Shown one piece after another: positions 1-5,003 of a DNA stretch of 5,003 nucleotides. The position numbers were made by a program, and so were the translations under genes. Under the pieces are notes generated by a model. The model was not told where the DNA came from. It ran no database searches and was given only the letters and a program-made list of their open reading frames with translations. The first letter of the stretch is position 1. Each line of letters starts with the position of its first letter. The DNA comes from Halorhodospira sp. (GTDB lineage Bacteria > Pseudomonadota > Gammaproteobacteria > Nitrococcales > Halorhodospiraceae). The stretch spans positions 1-5,003 of the forward strand of contig SKJZ01000184.1 of assembly GCA_007121755.1 (NCBI GenBank), read 5' to 3'.

Positions 1-986
1 ACGCCAATGTGCAGCCCCACTCGGGCTCGCAGGCTAACGCCGCGGTCTATCTTGCGCTGTTGCAGCCCGGCGACACCATCCTCGGCATGAGCCTCGACCA
101 CGGCGGCCATCTGACCCACGGCGCCAAGGTGAACTTTTCCGGCAAGATCTTCAACGCTGTGCAGTACGGCGTCGATGAGAACGGCCTGATCGACTACGCG
201 CAGGTTGAACGGCTTGCCGCCGAGCACCGGCCGAAGATGATTATCGGCGGCTTTTCGGCGTACTCCCGGGTCGTCGATTGGGAGCGGATGCGCGCCATCG
301 CCGATAGCGTGGGCGCCTACTTGGTAGTCGATATGGCCCACGTGGCGGGGCTGGTCGCGGCCGGCGTCTATCCGACGCCAATCCCGCACGCCCATGTGGT
401 GACGACCACCACCCATAAGACCTTGCGCGGACCGCGCGGCGGCCTGATTCTGGCTAAATCGAATCCGGAGATCGAGAAGAAGCTGCAGTCGCTCGTCTTT
501 CCGGGCACGCAGGGCGGGCCGTTGATGCACGTGATTGCCGCCAAGGCGGTGGCCTTCAAGGAGGCGATGGAGTCCGATTACCGCGGTTACCAGGAGCAAG
601 TGGTGACCAACGCCCGCGCCATGGCGGCGGTGGTGGAGGAGCGCGGTTACAAGGTGGTCTCCGGCGGAACCGACAACCACCTCTTTCTGATGGATCTCAT
701 CGACAAGGGATTGACCGGTAAAGAGGCCGACGCGGCGCTGGGCCGGGCCTGCATTACGGTGAACAAGAACACGGTTCCGAACGATCCCCAGTCGCCCTTC
801 GTCACCAGCGGGTTGCGGATCGGCACCCCGGCGATCACCACGCGCGGCTTTAAGGAGGCCGAGGCAAAGCGGCTGGCGGGCTGGATTTGCGATATTCTCG
901 ACCGGATGGACGATGAGGCGACGATCGAGCGGGTCCGGGGCGAGGTTCAAGCCATTTGCCGGGAATTCCCGGTCTATGGGGCGTAG
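1..986 (+). CDS. glyA: Serine hydroxymethyltransferase, 5'-truncated by the window edge
   Basis: This PLP enzyme of the cytosol interconverts serine and glycine with transfer of a one-carbon unit to tetrahydrofolate. The window begins inside the gene. Bases 1-2 end a codon, and the readable protein starts A-N-V-Q-P-H-S-G-S-Q-A-N, a family motif that lies about 90 residues into the roughly 417-residue E. coli protein. The GTG at 9 is therefore an internal valine and not a start. Counting that valine as residue 1, I see GGHLTHG (32-38), the PLP-contacting DMAHVAG (108-114), TTTTHKT with the Schiff-base lysine at 137 (codon 417-419), the glycine-rich GPRGG just after it, and SGLRIGTPAIT with the substrate-carboxylate arginine at 270. 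The C-terminus ends in PVYGA, as in the family (E. coli PVYA). No frameshift or internal stop is present. nrdR starts 8 bases after the stop, which suggests co-transcription. Identification is essentially certain. Confidence 0.98.
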   Translation, partial: ANVQPHSGSQANAAVYLALLQPGDTILGMSLDHGGHLTHGAKVNFSGKIFNAVQYGVDENGLIDYAQVERLAAEHRPKMIIGGFSAYSRVVDWERMRAIADSVGAYLVVDMAHVAGLVAAGVYPTPIPHAHVVTTTTHKTLRGPRGGLILAKSNPEIEKKLQSLVFPGTQGGPLMHVIAAKAVAFKEAMESDYRGYQEQVVTNARAMAAVVEERGYKVVSGGTDNHLFLMDLIDKGLTGKEADAALGRACITVNKNTVPNDPQSPFVTSGLRIGTPAITTRGFKEAEAKRLAGWICDILDRMDDEATIERVRGEVQAICREFPVYGA

Positions 987-994
987 TTACCGCA

Positions 995-1459
995 TTGCGC
1001 TGCCCCTACTGCCAACACGCTGACACTCGGGTCGTCGACTCCCGCCTGGCGGCGGACGGCGAGCAGGTCCGCCGCCGCCGGGCGTGCGCCGGATGCGGCG
1101 AGCGGTTTACCACCTACGAGGTTCCGGAATTGGGGCTGCCGTGGGTGGAGAAGCGTGACGGCAGCCGGGAGCCGTTCTCCGAGGAGAAGCTGCGGCAAGG
1201 GCTGCTCCGCGCGTTGGAGAAGCGGCCGGTGGCCGCCGAGGAGGTGGAGTCGGCGGTGCGGCGGATCTGCAAGCGGGCCGCCGATGCCGGGGAGCGCGAG
1301 GTGGCGGCCACGGTGCTCGGCGAGTGGGTGATGGACGAGTTGCGTTCATTGGATCAAGTGGCCTATGTGCGTTTCGCTTCGGTCTACCGGCGCTTCGAGG
1401 ATGTGGGCGGTTTCCGGGAAGTCATCGAGGGGTTGGAGCGGGACGGGCGTGGCGAGTGA
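995..1459 (+). CDS. nrdR: Transcriptional repressor NrdR (TTG start)
   Basis: NrdR is a nucleotide-sensing repressor of ribonucleotide reductase genes that binds paired NrdR boxes near nrd promoters. The 154-residue product fits the family length (149 in E. coli). An N-terminal zinc ribbon has Cys3-x2-Cys6 and Cys31-x2-Cys34, separated by the basic DNA-binding stretch RVVDSR...RRRR. An ATP-cone follows from about 49 to 139, with REPFSEEKLRQGL and LRALEKRP, and the conserved VAYVRFASVYRRFED lies at its end. I chose TTG 995 because it gives M-R-C-P-Y-C, matching the E. coli M-H-C-P-F-C. The only other in-frame start, TTG 956, would add 13 unconserved residues inside the glyA end. The nearest purine-rich run (GGGG, 978-981) lies 13 bases upstream, which is far for a Shine-Dalgarno, so initiation may depend on ribosomes finishing glyA. 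No NrdR box was found in this window. The family call is certain; the start is likely. Confidence 0.96.
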   Translation: MRCPYCQHADTRVVDSRLAADGEQVRRRRACAGCGERFTTYEVPELGLPWVEKRDGSREPFSEEKLRQGLLRALEKRPVAAEEVESAVRRICKRAADAGEREVAATVLGEWVMDELRSLDQVAYVRFASVYRRFEDVGGFREVIEGLERDGRGE

Positions 1460-1469
1460 CCGGGTTTTC

Positions 1470-1474
1470 GAGGG
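1470..1474 (+). promoter_or_regulatory. Ribosome binding site supporting the GTG start of ribD
   Basis: GAGGG lies 9 bases before GTG 1484. This supports that GTG over the TTG directly after it (1487) and over the in-frame ATG at 1511, which would remove the D-H-H-W segment matching the E-Y-Y of E. coli RibD before M-A-x-A-L. Confidence 0.6.
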
Positions 1475-1483
1475 CCTCACGAC

Positions 1484-2596
1484 GTGTTGAGCGGTGATGA
1501 CCACCACTGGATGGCCGACGCGTTGCGCTTGGCCGCCGCCGTCTTTCCGCCGCCGCATCCCAATCCCCGCGTCGGCTGCGTGCTGGTGCGGGACGGCGAA
1601 TTGGTGGGGCGGGGGGCGCACCATCGGGCCGGAGGGCCCCACGCCGAGGTGGAGGCGATCCGCGACGCCGGCGGCGCGGCGCGGGGCAGCACCGCTTATG
1701 TGACATTGGAACCGTGTGCCCACCACGGGCGCACGCCGCCGTGCGTCGAGGCGTTGGTGGAGGCGGGGGTGGTTCGTGTGGTGGCCGCGCTGCGCGACCC
1801 CAATCCGCGGGTGGCCGGCGGCGGTCTCGAACGGTTGGCAGCGGCCGGGATCGAGGTCGTCGACGGTCTGATGTCCGCCGAGGCCGCGGGGCAGAACCGG
1901 GGCTTTCTCCAACGCATGAGCCACGGGCGGCCGTGGGTCACCGTCAAGCTGGCGGCGAGCCTGGACGGGCGCACGGCGATGGAGTCGGGGGAGAGCCGCT
2001 GGATTACCTCCGCGGCGGCCCGGCGGGATGTCCACCGCCGGCGGGCGGCCGCGTCGGCGGTGTTGACCGGCAGCGGCACCGTTCTGGCCGACGATCCGCG
2101 CTTGACGGCCCGCGATCTCGAGATCCCTTTGCCGGACGCGCGCCAACCGGGGCGGGTGGTGTTGGACTCCCGGCTGCGGACGCCGCCGTCCGCCGCGCTG
2201 CTGGCGGAGCCTGGTCCGGTGCTGGTCTTTCATGTTGCCGGCGATTCGGCGAGGCGGGACGCGCTGGTCGAATGGGGCGCCGAGGTGGTGGCCTTGCCGT
2301 CCGCCGGCGGCGGCATCGATCTCGACGCCGCGTTGCGCGCCTTGGCGGAACGGGAGGTCAACGATCTGTTCGTGGAGGCGGGGCCGACATTGGCCGGTGC
2401 GTTGACGCGGGCGGGGCTGGCGGATGAGTTGCTGATCTATCTGGCGCCGCACTTGATGGGCGATGCGGCGCGGCCGCTGATGAGGTTGCCGGGCATCGAG
2501 ACGATGGATCAGCGGCTGCCGGTTTCGGTTACGGATGTGCGCAGGCTGGGGGACGCGTTGCGGATCACCGCGGCCCCGATGCCGGTGCCGGAATAG
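1484..2596 (+). CDS. ribD: Bifunctional diaminohydroxyphosphoribosylaminopyrimidine deaminase / 5-amino-6-(5-phosphoribosylamino)uracil reductase
   Basis: RibD performs the second and third steps of riboflavin synthesis in the cytosol: zinc-dependent deamination of the GTP cyclohydrolase II product, then NADPH-dependent reduction of the ribose. The 370-residue length is normal (367 in E. coli). The deaminase domain spans about 5-146, with HPNPRVG (25-31), the zinc and catalytic motif P-H-A-E (His53, Glu55), and EPCAHHGRTPPC (Cys78 and Cys87 as zinc ligands). The reductase domain, about 150-366, carries KLAASLDGRTA, the SGESRWITS substrate loop (168-176), TVLADDPRLT (199-208) and VEAGPTLAGALTRAGLADEL near the end. 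Both halves look complete and active. It lies 24 bases after nrdR and 15 before ribE, so it is an operon member. A long open frame on the opposite strand here (1346-2452) is a high-G+C shadow. Confidence 0.98.
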   Translation: MLSGDDHHWMADALRLAAAVFPPPHPNPRVGCVLVRDGELVGRGAHHRAGGPHAEVEAIRDAGGAARGSTAYVTLEPCAHHGRTPPCVEALVEAGVVRVVAALRDPNPRVAGGGLERLAAAGIEVVDGLMSAEAAGQNRGFLQRMSHGRPWVTVKLAASLDGRTAMESGESRWITSAAARRDVHRRRAAASAVLTGSGTVLADDPRLTARDLEIPLPDARQPGRVVLDSRLRTPPSAALLAEPGPVLVFHVAGDSARRDALVEWGAEVVALPSAGGGIDLDAALRALAEREVNDLFVEAGPTLAGALTRAGLADELLIYLAPHLMGDAARPLMRLPGIETMDQRLPVSVTDVRRLGDALRITAAPMPVPE

Positions 2597-2602
2597 GTGG
2601 GT

Positions 2603-2607
2603 GGGGA
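2603..2607 (+). promoter_or_regulatory. Ribosome binding site of ribE
   Basis: The purine-rich run GGGGAAGA (2603-2610) sits just before ATG 2612. Its GGGGA core leaves a 4-base spacer. It favours this ATG over the in-frame GTG at 2597, which would add five residues that the family lacks. Confidence 0.55.
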
Positions 2608-2611
2608 AGAC

Positions 2612-3211
2612 ATGTTCACAGGCATCGTAGAGACGGTCGGGACGGTGGAGCGCGTGGATGCGGCCGGTGATGGGGTACGCATCGAGGTGGCGGCCGCCGG
2701 GCTCGGCGGTGGGCCTCTGGTCTTGGGGGAGAGCGTCGCGGTGGACGGGGTCTGTCTGACCGCCGCCGCGCTGGGCGAGGGCGGCATTTTTGCCGCCGAC
2801 GCGTCGGATGAGACGTTACGGTGTACCGCCCTGGGACGGCTGCGGCCGGGGAGCCGCGTCAATCTGGAGCGGGCGGTGACGCCCGAAACGCGGCTCGGGG
2901 GGCACTTCGTGACCGGGCACGTCGACGGCGTCGGCGAGGTTGTCGCGCGGGAGCGGGCCGGCGGATCGGAGCGTTGGCGGTTCCGGGTTCCCCAAGGATT
3001 GGAGGGGTACGTCGCGGTGAAGGGTTCGGTAGCGGTTGCCGGGGTAAGTTTGACGGTGAACGCGGTGGACGGCCGGGAGTTCGAAGTCAATCTGATCCCG
3101 CACACGCTGGAGGCGACCAACCTGGGCGACCGCTCCGCCGGGGATCCGGTGAATATCGAAGTCGATCTCGTGGCCCGGTATGTAGAACGGCTGTTGTCTG
3201 TGCGCGGGTAG
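2612..3211 (+). CDS. ribE: Riboflavin synthase, alpha subunit type
   Basis: This enzyme catalyses the last step of the pathway, dismutation of two 6,7-dimethyl-8-ribityllumazine molecules to riboflavin and the pyrimidinedione that RibH re-uses. The gene is called ribC in E. coli and ribE in most other annotations. The 199-residue product (E. coli about 213) has two tandem lumazine-binding barrels. The first, about 1-96, opens with the hallmark MFTGIVE and contains VDGVCLT with Cys48. The second, about 97-195, opens with GGHFVTGHVDGVGEV and contains the matching VAGVSLTVN (142-150) and LIPHTLEATNLGD. The protein ends in VARYVERLL, the helix that drives trimer formation in the family. The start is fixed by the hallmark MFTGIV and the upstream Shine-Dalgarno. 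The C-terminus is shorter than E. coli by a tail that is not conserved. It lies between ribD and ribBX on the same strand. Confidence 0.97.
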   Translation: MFTGIVETVGTVERVDAAGDGVRIEVAAAGLGGGPLVLGESVAVDGVCLTAAALGEGGIFAADASDETLRCTALGRLRPGSRVNLERAVTPETRLGGHFVTGHVDGVGEVVARERAGGSERWRFRVPQGLEGYVAVKGSVAVAGVSLTVNAVDGREFEVNLIPHTLEATNLGDRSAGDPVNIEVDLVARYVERLLSVRG

Positions 3212-3238
3212 CCACCTTCCGGCGGGTTATTTGCTACC
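3207..3238 (+). repeat. Short inverted repeat in the ribE-ribBX gap
   Basis: GGTAGC (3207-3212, spanning the ribE stop codon) and GCTACC (3233-3238) are perfect 6-base inverted copies separated by 20 bases. The RNA could fold into a stem with a large loop. There is no run of T after it, so it is not a typical intrinsic terminator. The downstream arm overlaps the weak -10-like element noted separately. Chance occurrence is possible. Confidence 0.35.
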
Positions 3239-3240
3239 AT
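3232..3240 (+). promoter_or_regulatory. Possible weak extended -10 promoter upstream of ribBX
   Basis: TGCTACCAT (3232-3240) fits the extended -10 form TGnTAnnAT and lies 35 bases before the ribBX ATG. No recognisable -35 hexamer is found at 16-18 bases spacing. If used, transcription would begin near 3247 and give a leader of about 28 bases. This is the only promoter-like element in the 64-base gap and could be accidental. Confidence 0.25.
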
Positions 3241-3275
3241 TCCCGGTCCTTCGGCCTCCTGACGTTTCCAAACCC

Positions 3276-4397
3276 ATGGCTTTCAATACCACCGACGAGA
3301 TTATCGAGGAGCTCCGCCAGGGCCGCATGGTGGTGATCCTTGACGACGAGGACCGTGAAAACGAGGGCGACCTGGTGATGGCCGCCAGCCTCGTTCGTCC
3401 CGAAGATATCAACTTTATGGCTCGCTACGGGCGCGGCCTGATCTGTTTGACGCTGACCCGGGAGCGGTGCGAGCAGTTGCGCCTGCCGCTGATGGTGAGC
3501 GGCAACGACCGGCTGCACTCGACGAATTTCACGCTCTCCATCGAGGCGGCGGACGGTGTGACCACCGGTATCTCGGCCGCCGACCGCGCGCGTACGGTGC
3601 AGGCTGCGGTGGCGCCCCACGCCAAGCCGGAGGATATCGTGCAGCCCGGCCATATCTTCCCGCTGATGGCGCAGCCGGGCGGGGTGCTGACACGGGCCGG
3701 GCACACCGAAGCGGGCTGCGATCTGGCGCGTCTGGCCGGTTTCGAGCCGGCCGCCGTCATCGTGGAGATCTTGAACGAAGACGGCACCATGGCCCGGCGC
3801 GACCACCTGATCGAATTCGCGCGGCAGCACGGGCTCAAGGTCGGCACAGTGGCCGATCTGATTGCGTACCGGGTACGTAACGAACGGTCGGTCGACCGGG
3901 TGGCGAGTTGCGAGCTGCCGACCGAGTTCGGGCAGTTCCACTTCCACGCCTACCAGGACAATGTGGACGGGGCGCTGCACTTCGCGTTGGTGCGGGGGCG
4001 GCCCACTCCCGATAAGCCGGTGTTGGTGCGGGTCCATGTCGAGCATCTGCTGCCGGACCTGTTCGGCGCCGAGGGGCCGGAGTGTGGATGGCCGTTGCGG
4101 GCGGGCCTGGAGCAGGTCGGCCGCGAGGAGACGGGTGTGATCGTCGTACTCCGTTCATCCGATCCGACCCAGGCGGTTCTGCGCCATATGCGTGTCTACC
4201 GCGACGCGCAGCGCGGTCAAGGGGGCGAGAGTGAAGACGAAGGGTCCGGCGGCCCCGATCTGCGCACTTACGGTCTGGGGGCGCAAATTCTGACGGATCT
4301 GGGGGTTCGGCGGATGCGGGTGTTGAGCGCGCCGAAGCGTATGCACGCGCTCTCCGGATTCGGTATGGAAGTGGTGGAGTACGTTACGCCGCAATAG
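3276..4397 (+). CDS. ribBX: 3,4-dihydroxy-2-butanone 4-phosphate synthase fused to a degenerate GTP cyclohydrolase II-like domain (RibBX type)
   Basis: The N-terminal half (about 4-202) makes 3,4-dihydroxy-2-butanone 4-phosphate from ribulose 5-phosphate, the four-carbon unit used by RibH. It aligns without gaps to E. coli RibB: DDEDRENEGD (23-32, metal-binding Glu28), RAGHTE (140-145, His143) and Glu164 match E. coli Glu38, His153 and Glu174. The C-terminal half (about 205-373) is RibA-like but degenerate. The zinc ligands Cys54, Cys65 and Cys67 of E. coli RibA align with His257, Pro268 and Cys270. The QEGRNIGL loop is SSDPTQAV (294-301), TNNPKK has become SAPKR, and residues 311-327 are a Gly/Glu/Ser-rich stretch. 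Equivalents of Tyr105, Asp126 and Arg128 (Tyr308, Asp328, Arg330) and YGLGAQIL remain. Cyclohydrolase II activity is therefore unlikely. Such fusions, described in Shewanella and common in Proteobacteria, are named RibBX; many databases label them ribBA. Start: ATG 3276 gives the family N-terminus; TTG 3231 would add 15 unconserved residues. No Shine-Dalgarno is visible. Confidence 0.95.
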   Translation: MAFNTTDEIIEELRQGRMVVILDDEDRENEGDLVMAASLVRPEDINFMARYGRGLICLTLTRERCEQLRLPLMVSGNDRLHSTNFTLSIEAADGVTTGISAADRARTVQAAVAPHAKPEDIVQPGHIFPLMAQPGGVLTRAGHTEAGCDLARLAGFEPAAVIVEILNEDGTMARRDHLIEFARQHGLKVGTVADLIAYRVRNERSVDRVASCELPTEFGQFHFHAYQDNVDGALHFALVRGRPTPDKPVLVRVHVEHLLPDLFGAEGPECGWPLRAGLEQVGREETGVIVVLRSSDPTQAVLRHMRVYRDAQRGQGGESEDEGSGGPDLRTYGLGAQILTDLGVRRMRVLSAPKRMHALSGFGMEVVEYVTPQ

Positions 4398-4408
4398 TGG
4401 GACCGGGC

Positions 4409-4424
4409 GCGCGCGCAAGCGTGC
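4409..4424 (+). other. GNRA-capped hairpin between ribBX and ribH
   Basis: GCGCGC (4409-4414) and GCGTGC (4419-4424) pair over six positions with one G-U wobble around a GCAA loop (4415-4418), a GNRA tetraloop closed by a C-G pair. It begins 11 bases after the ribBX stop. No T-tract follows, so it is not a classical terminator; it could stabilise the 3' end of the upstream message or cause pausing. The alternating GC run also makes chance pairing easy. Confidence 0.4.
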
Positions 4425-4427
4425 TGG

Positions 4428-4455
4428 GTGATAGTTCGGACCGGCGGGGTATAAT
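4428..4455 (+). promoter_or_regulatory. Sigma70-type promoter for ribH-nusB
   Basis: A perfect -10 hexamer TATAAT (4450-4455) stands in a locally A+T-richer patch of an otherwise G+C-rich region. GTGATA (4428-4433) matches the -35 consensus at four of six positions, with a 16-base spacer. The predicted start is around 4462, giving a leader of about 28 bases before the ribH ATG. The copies of CCGGCG at 4441-4446 and 4456-4461 flank the -10 box; their meaning is unknown. The element would let ribH and nusB be transcribed separately from the upstream rib genes. Confidence 0.65.
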
Positions 4456-4478
4456 CCGGCGTTTAATGATTCGGTAAC

Positions 4479-4481
4479 AGG
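4479..4481 (+). promoter_or_regulatory. Ribosome binding site of ribH
   Basis: AGG (within ACAGGTC) lies 8 bases before ATG 4490. It is short but well placed, and it is the only purine match in the predicted leader. Confidence 0.45.
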
Positions 4482-4489
4482 TCGACTTT

Positions 4490-4960
4490 ATGCGTATTGT
4501 TGAAGGAAATCTCGTCGCGCCACAGGATGCGCGTTTCGCGTTGGTTGCCGCCCGGTTCAACGACTTTATCGTCGACCGTTTGGTGGACGGCGCCGCCGAT
4601 ACGCTCCGCCGTCACGGGGTGGCGGAGGAGCGGCTGGAGTTGATCCGTGTTCCCGGCTCTTTCGAGTTGCCGCTGGCCGCCCGCCAAGTGGCGGCGATGG
4701 GGCGCGCCGACGCGGTGATCGCGTTGGGGGCGGTAATCCGGGGGGATACCGCGCACTTCGAGCATGTGGCGTCGGGCTGCGCCAGCGGACTCTCGCAGGT
4801 CATGGTCGAGTACGGGGTGCCGGTCGCCTTCGGTGTGCTCACCGTCGACACTGTTGAGCAGGCCATCGACCGCGCCGGCGCCAAGGCCGGCAACAAGGGT
4901 GCCGAGGCGGCACTGGCGACGCTGGAGATGGTGAGCCTCCTGCCGCAATTGCAAGCATGA
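4490..4960 (+). CDS. ribH: 6,7-dimethyl-8-ribityllumazine synthase
   Basis: RibH condenses 5-amino-6-ribitylaminouracil (from RibD plus a phosphatase) with the butanone phosphate made by the RibB half of the preceding gene, giving lumazine for riboflavin synthase. The enzyme forms pentamers, which in some bacteria build 60-mer capsids. The 156-residue length equals E. coli RibH. Visible motifs are ARFNDFI (21-27, substrate-contacting Phe), VPGSFELPLAA (54-64), VIALGAVIRGDTAHFEHV (76-92 region) with catalytic His89, VAFGVLTVDTVEQAIDRAG (112-130) with phosphate-contacting Arg128, and GNKGAEAALATLEM near the end. All catalytic residues are present. The ATG start matches the E. coli N-terminus (M-x-I-x-E-x-N). 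It has its own promoter, and its stop overlaps the nusB ATG in the ATGA form. Some annotations call this gene ribE, which should not be confused with the riboflavin synthase gene upstream. Confidence 0.98.
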   Translation: MRIVEGNLVAPQDARFALVAARFNDFIVDRLVDGAADTLRRHGVAEERLELIRVPGSFELPLAARQVAAMGRADAVIALGAVIRGDTAHFEHVASGCASGLSQVMVEYGVPVAFGVLTVDTVEQAIDRAGAKAGNKGAEAALATLEMVSLLPQLQA

Positions 4961-5003
4961 GTCGCCGCGGAGGTGGCGACAATCAGCGCCGGAGCAGGGC
5001 GCG
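4957..5003 (+). CDS. nusB: Transcription antitermination factor NusB, N-terminal fragment cut by the window edge
   Basis: An open frame starts at ATG 4957, overlapping the ribH stop by four bases (ATGA), and stays open to the window end. It encodes MSRRGGGDNQRRSRA plus a partial arginine-type codon. The R-R-S-R-A-R run resembles the basic N-terminus of NusB, which usually continues into E-L-A-x-Q-A-L-Y, though that part is outside the window. NusB binds NusE and boxA RNA in rRNA antitermination complexes. ribH-nusB adjacency is one of the most conserved gene pairs in Proteobacteria, and the call rests mainly on this. No Shine-Dalgarno is evident before the ATG, so translation is probably coupled to ribH. 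Only about 15 residues are visible. Confidence 0.8.
   Translation, partial: MSRRGGGDNQRRSRA

Noticed and set aside
9..11. GTG at 9 as the start of a shorter GlyA
   Set aside because: It lies inside the conserved A-N-V-Q-P-H-S-G motif, about 90 residues into the protein; the frame is open to the window edge.
1714..2427. Open + strand frame of 237 codons inside ribD in another frame
   Set aside because: Gly/Arg-dominated translation with no motifs, a frame-shifted shadow of ribD; similar shadows occur inside ribE and ribBX.
1346..2452. Long open frame (368 codons) on the - strand opposite ribD
   Set aside because: It lies opposite an unmistakable ribD. Its translation is rich in Arg, Pro, Gln and His with no recognisable domain, as expected for the antisense frame of a G+C-rich gene.
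3245..3256. Small hairpin GGTC-CTTC-GGCC in the ribBX leader
   Set aside because: It has only four pairs including a G-U, no T-tract, and is not a true C(UUCG)G cap; such stems are expected by chance at this base composition.
3212..3275. FMN riboswitch upstream of ribBX
   Set aside because: The gap is far shorter than the roughly 140-base aptamer, and conserved elements such as AGCCCGCGA are absent. The 4398-4489 gap also lacks them.
3231..3275. Upstream TTG start for ribBX adding 15 residues
   Set aside because: The added residues match nothing in the RibB family, and ATG 3276 gives the usual N-terminus.
3234..4046. Open frame of 270 codons on the - strand opposite ribBX
   Set aside because: Antisense shadow of a strongly conserved coding region, with no domain or convincing start signal.
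4397..4477. Possible 26-codon ORF starting at the GTG that overlaps the ribBX stop
   Set aside because: It has no ribosome binding site, its sequence is taken up by the hairpin and promoter, and it has no recognisable product.

Overview
The window is a G+C-rich stretch of bacterial chromosome holding one gene cluster, all on the + strand: glyA (3' part) - nrdR - ribD - ribE - ribBX (a ribBA variant) - ribH - nusB (first codons). This gene order, the close similarity of GlyA, RibD and RibH to their E. coli counterparts as I recall them, and a ribB gene fused to a degenerate ribA-like domain all point to a proteobacterium, most likely a high-G+C gammaproteobacterium. Genus or family cannot be fixed from this window; a Chromatiales/Ectothiorhodospiraceae-like lineage is only a guess.

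Layout. Bases 1-986 encode the last three quarters or so of serine hydroxymethyltransferase. nrdR follows after 8 bases and probably starts at a TTG (995). ribD (GTG start, 1484) follows after 24 bases, and ribE (ATG 2612) after 15 bases with a good ribosome binding site. A 64-base gap with a short inverted repeat and a weak extended -10-like element precedes ribBX (ATG 3276), which has no visible Shine-Dalgarno sequence. A 92-base gap then carries a GNRA-capped hairpin and a convincing sigma70-type promoter (TATAAT at 4450) for ribH (4490-4960). The ribH stop overlaps the ATG of nusB, which runs off the window.

How the genes work together. RibD (deaminase plus reductase), RibB (3,4-dihydroxy-2-butanone 4-phosphate synthase), RibH (lumazine synthase) and RibE (riboflavin synthase) cover all the dedicated riboflavin steps except the first, GTP cyclohydrolase II, and the dephosphorylation step, which is done by general phosphatases. 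The gene in the usual ribBA position has an intact RibB half. Its RibA-like half has lost zinc ligands and the QEGR loop, so a separate ribA must be expected elsewhere. glyA (one-carbon/folate metabolism), nrdR (ribonucleotide reductase repressor) and nusB (antitermination) are conserved neighbours of rib genes in proteobacteria rather than pathway members.

No mobile elements, tRNA/rRNA genes, CRISPR arrays or FMN riboswitch were seen. The region is core metabolism and not a new system. Its most notable part is the degenerate C-terminal domain of RibBX.
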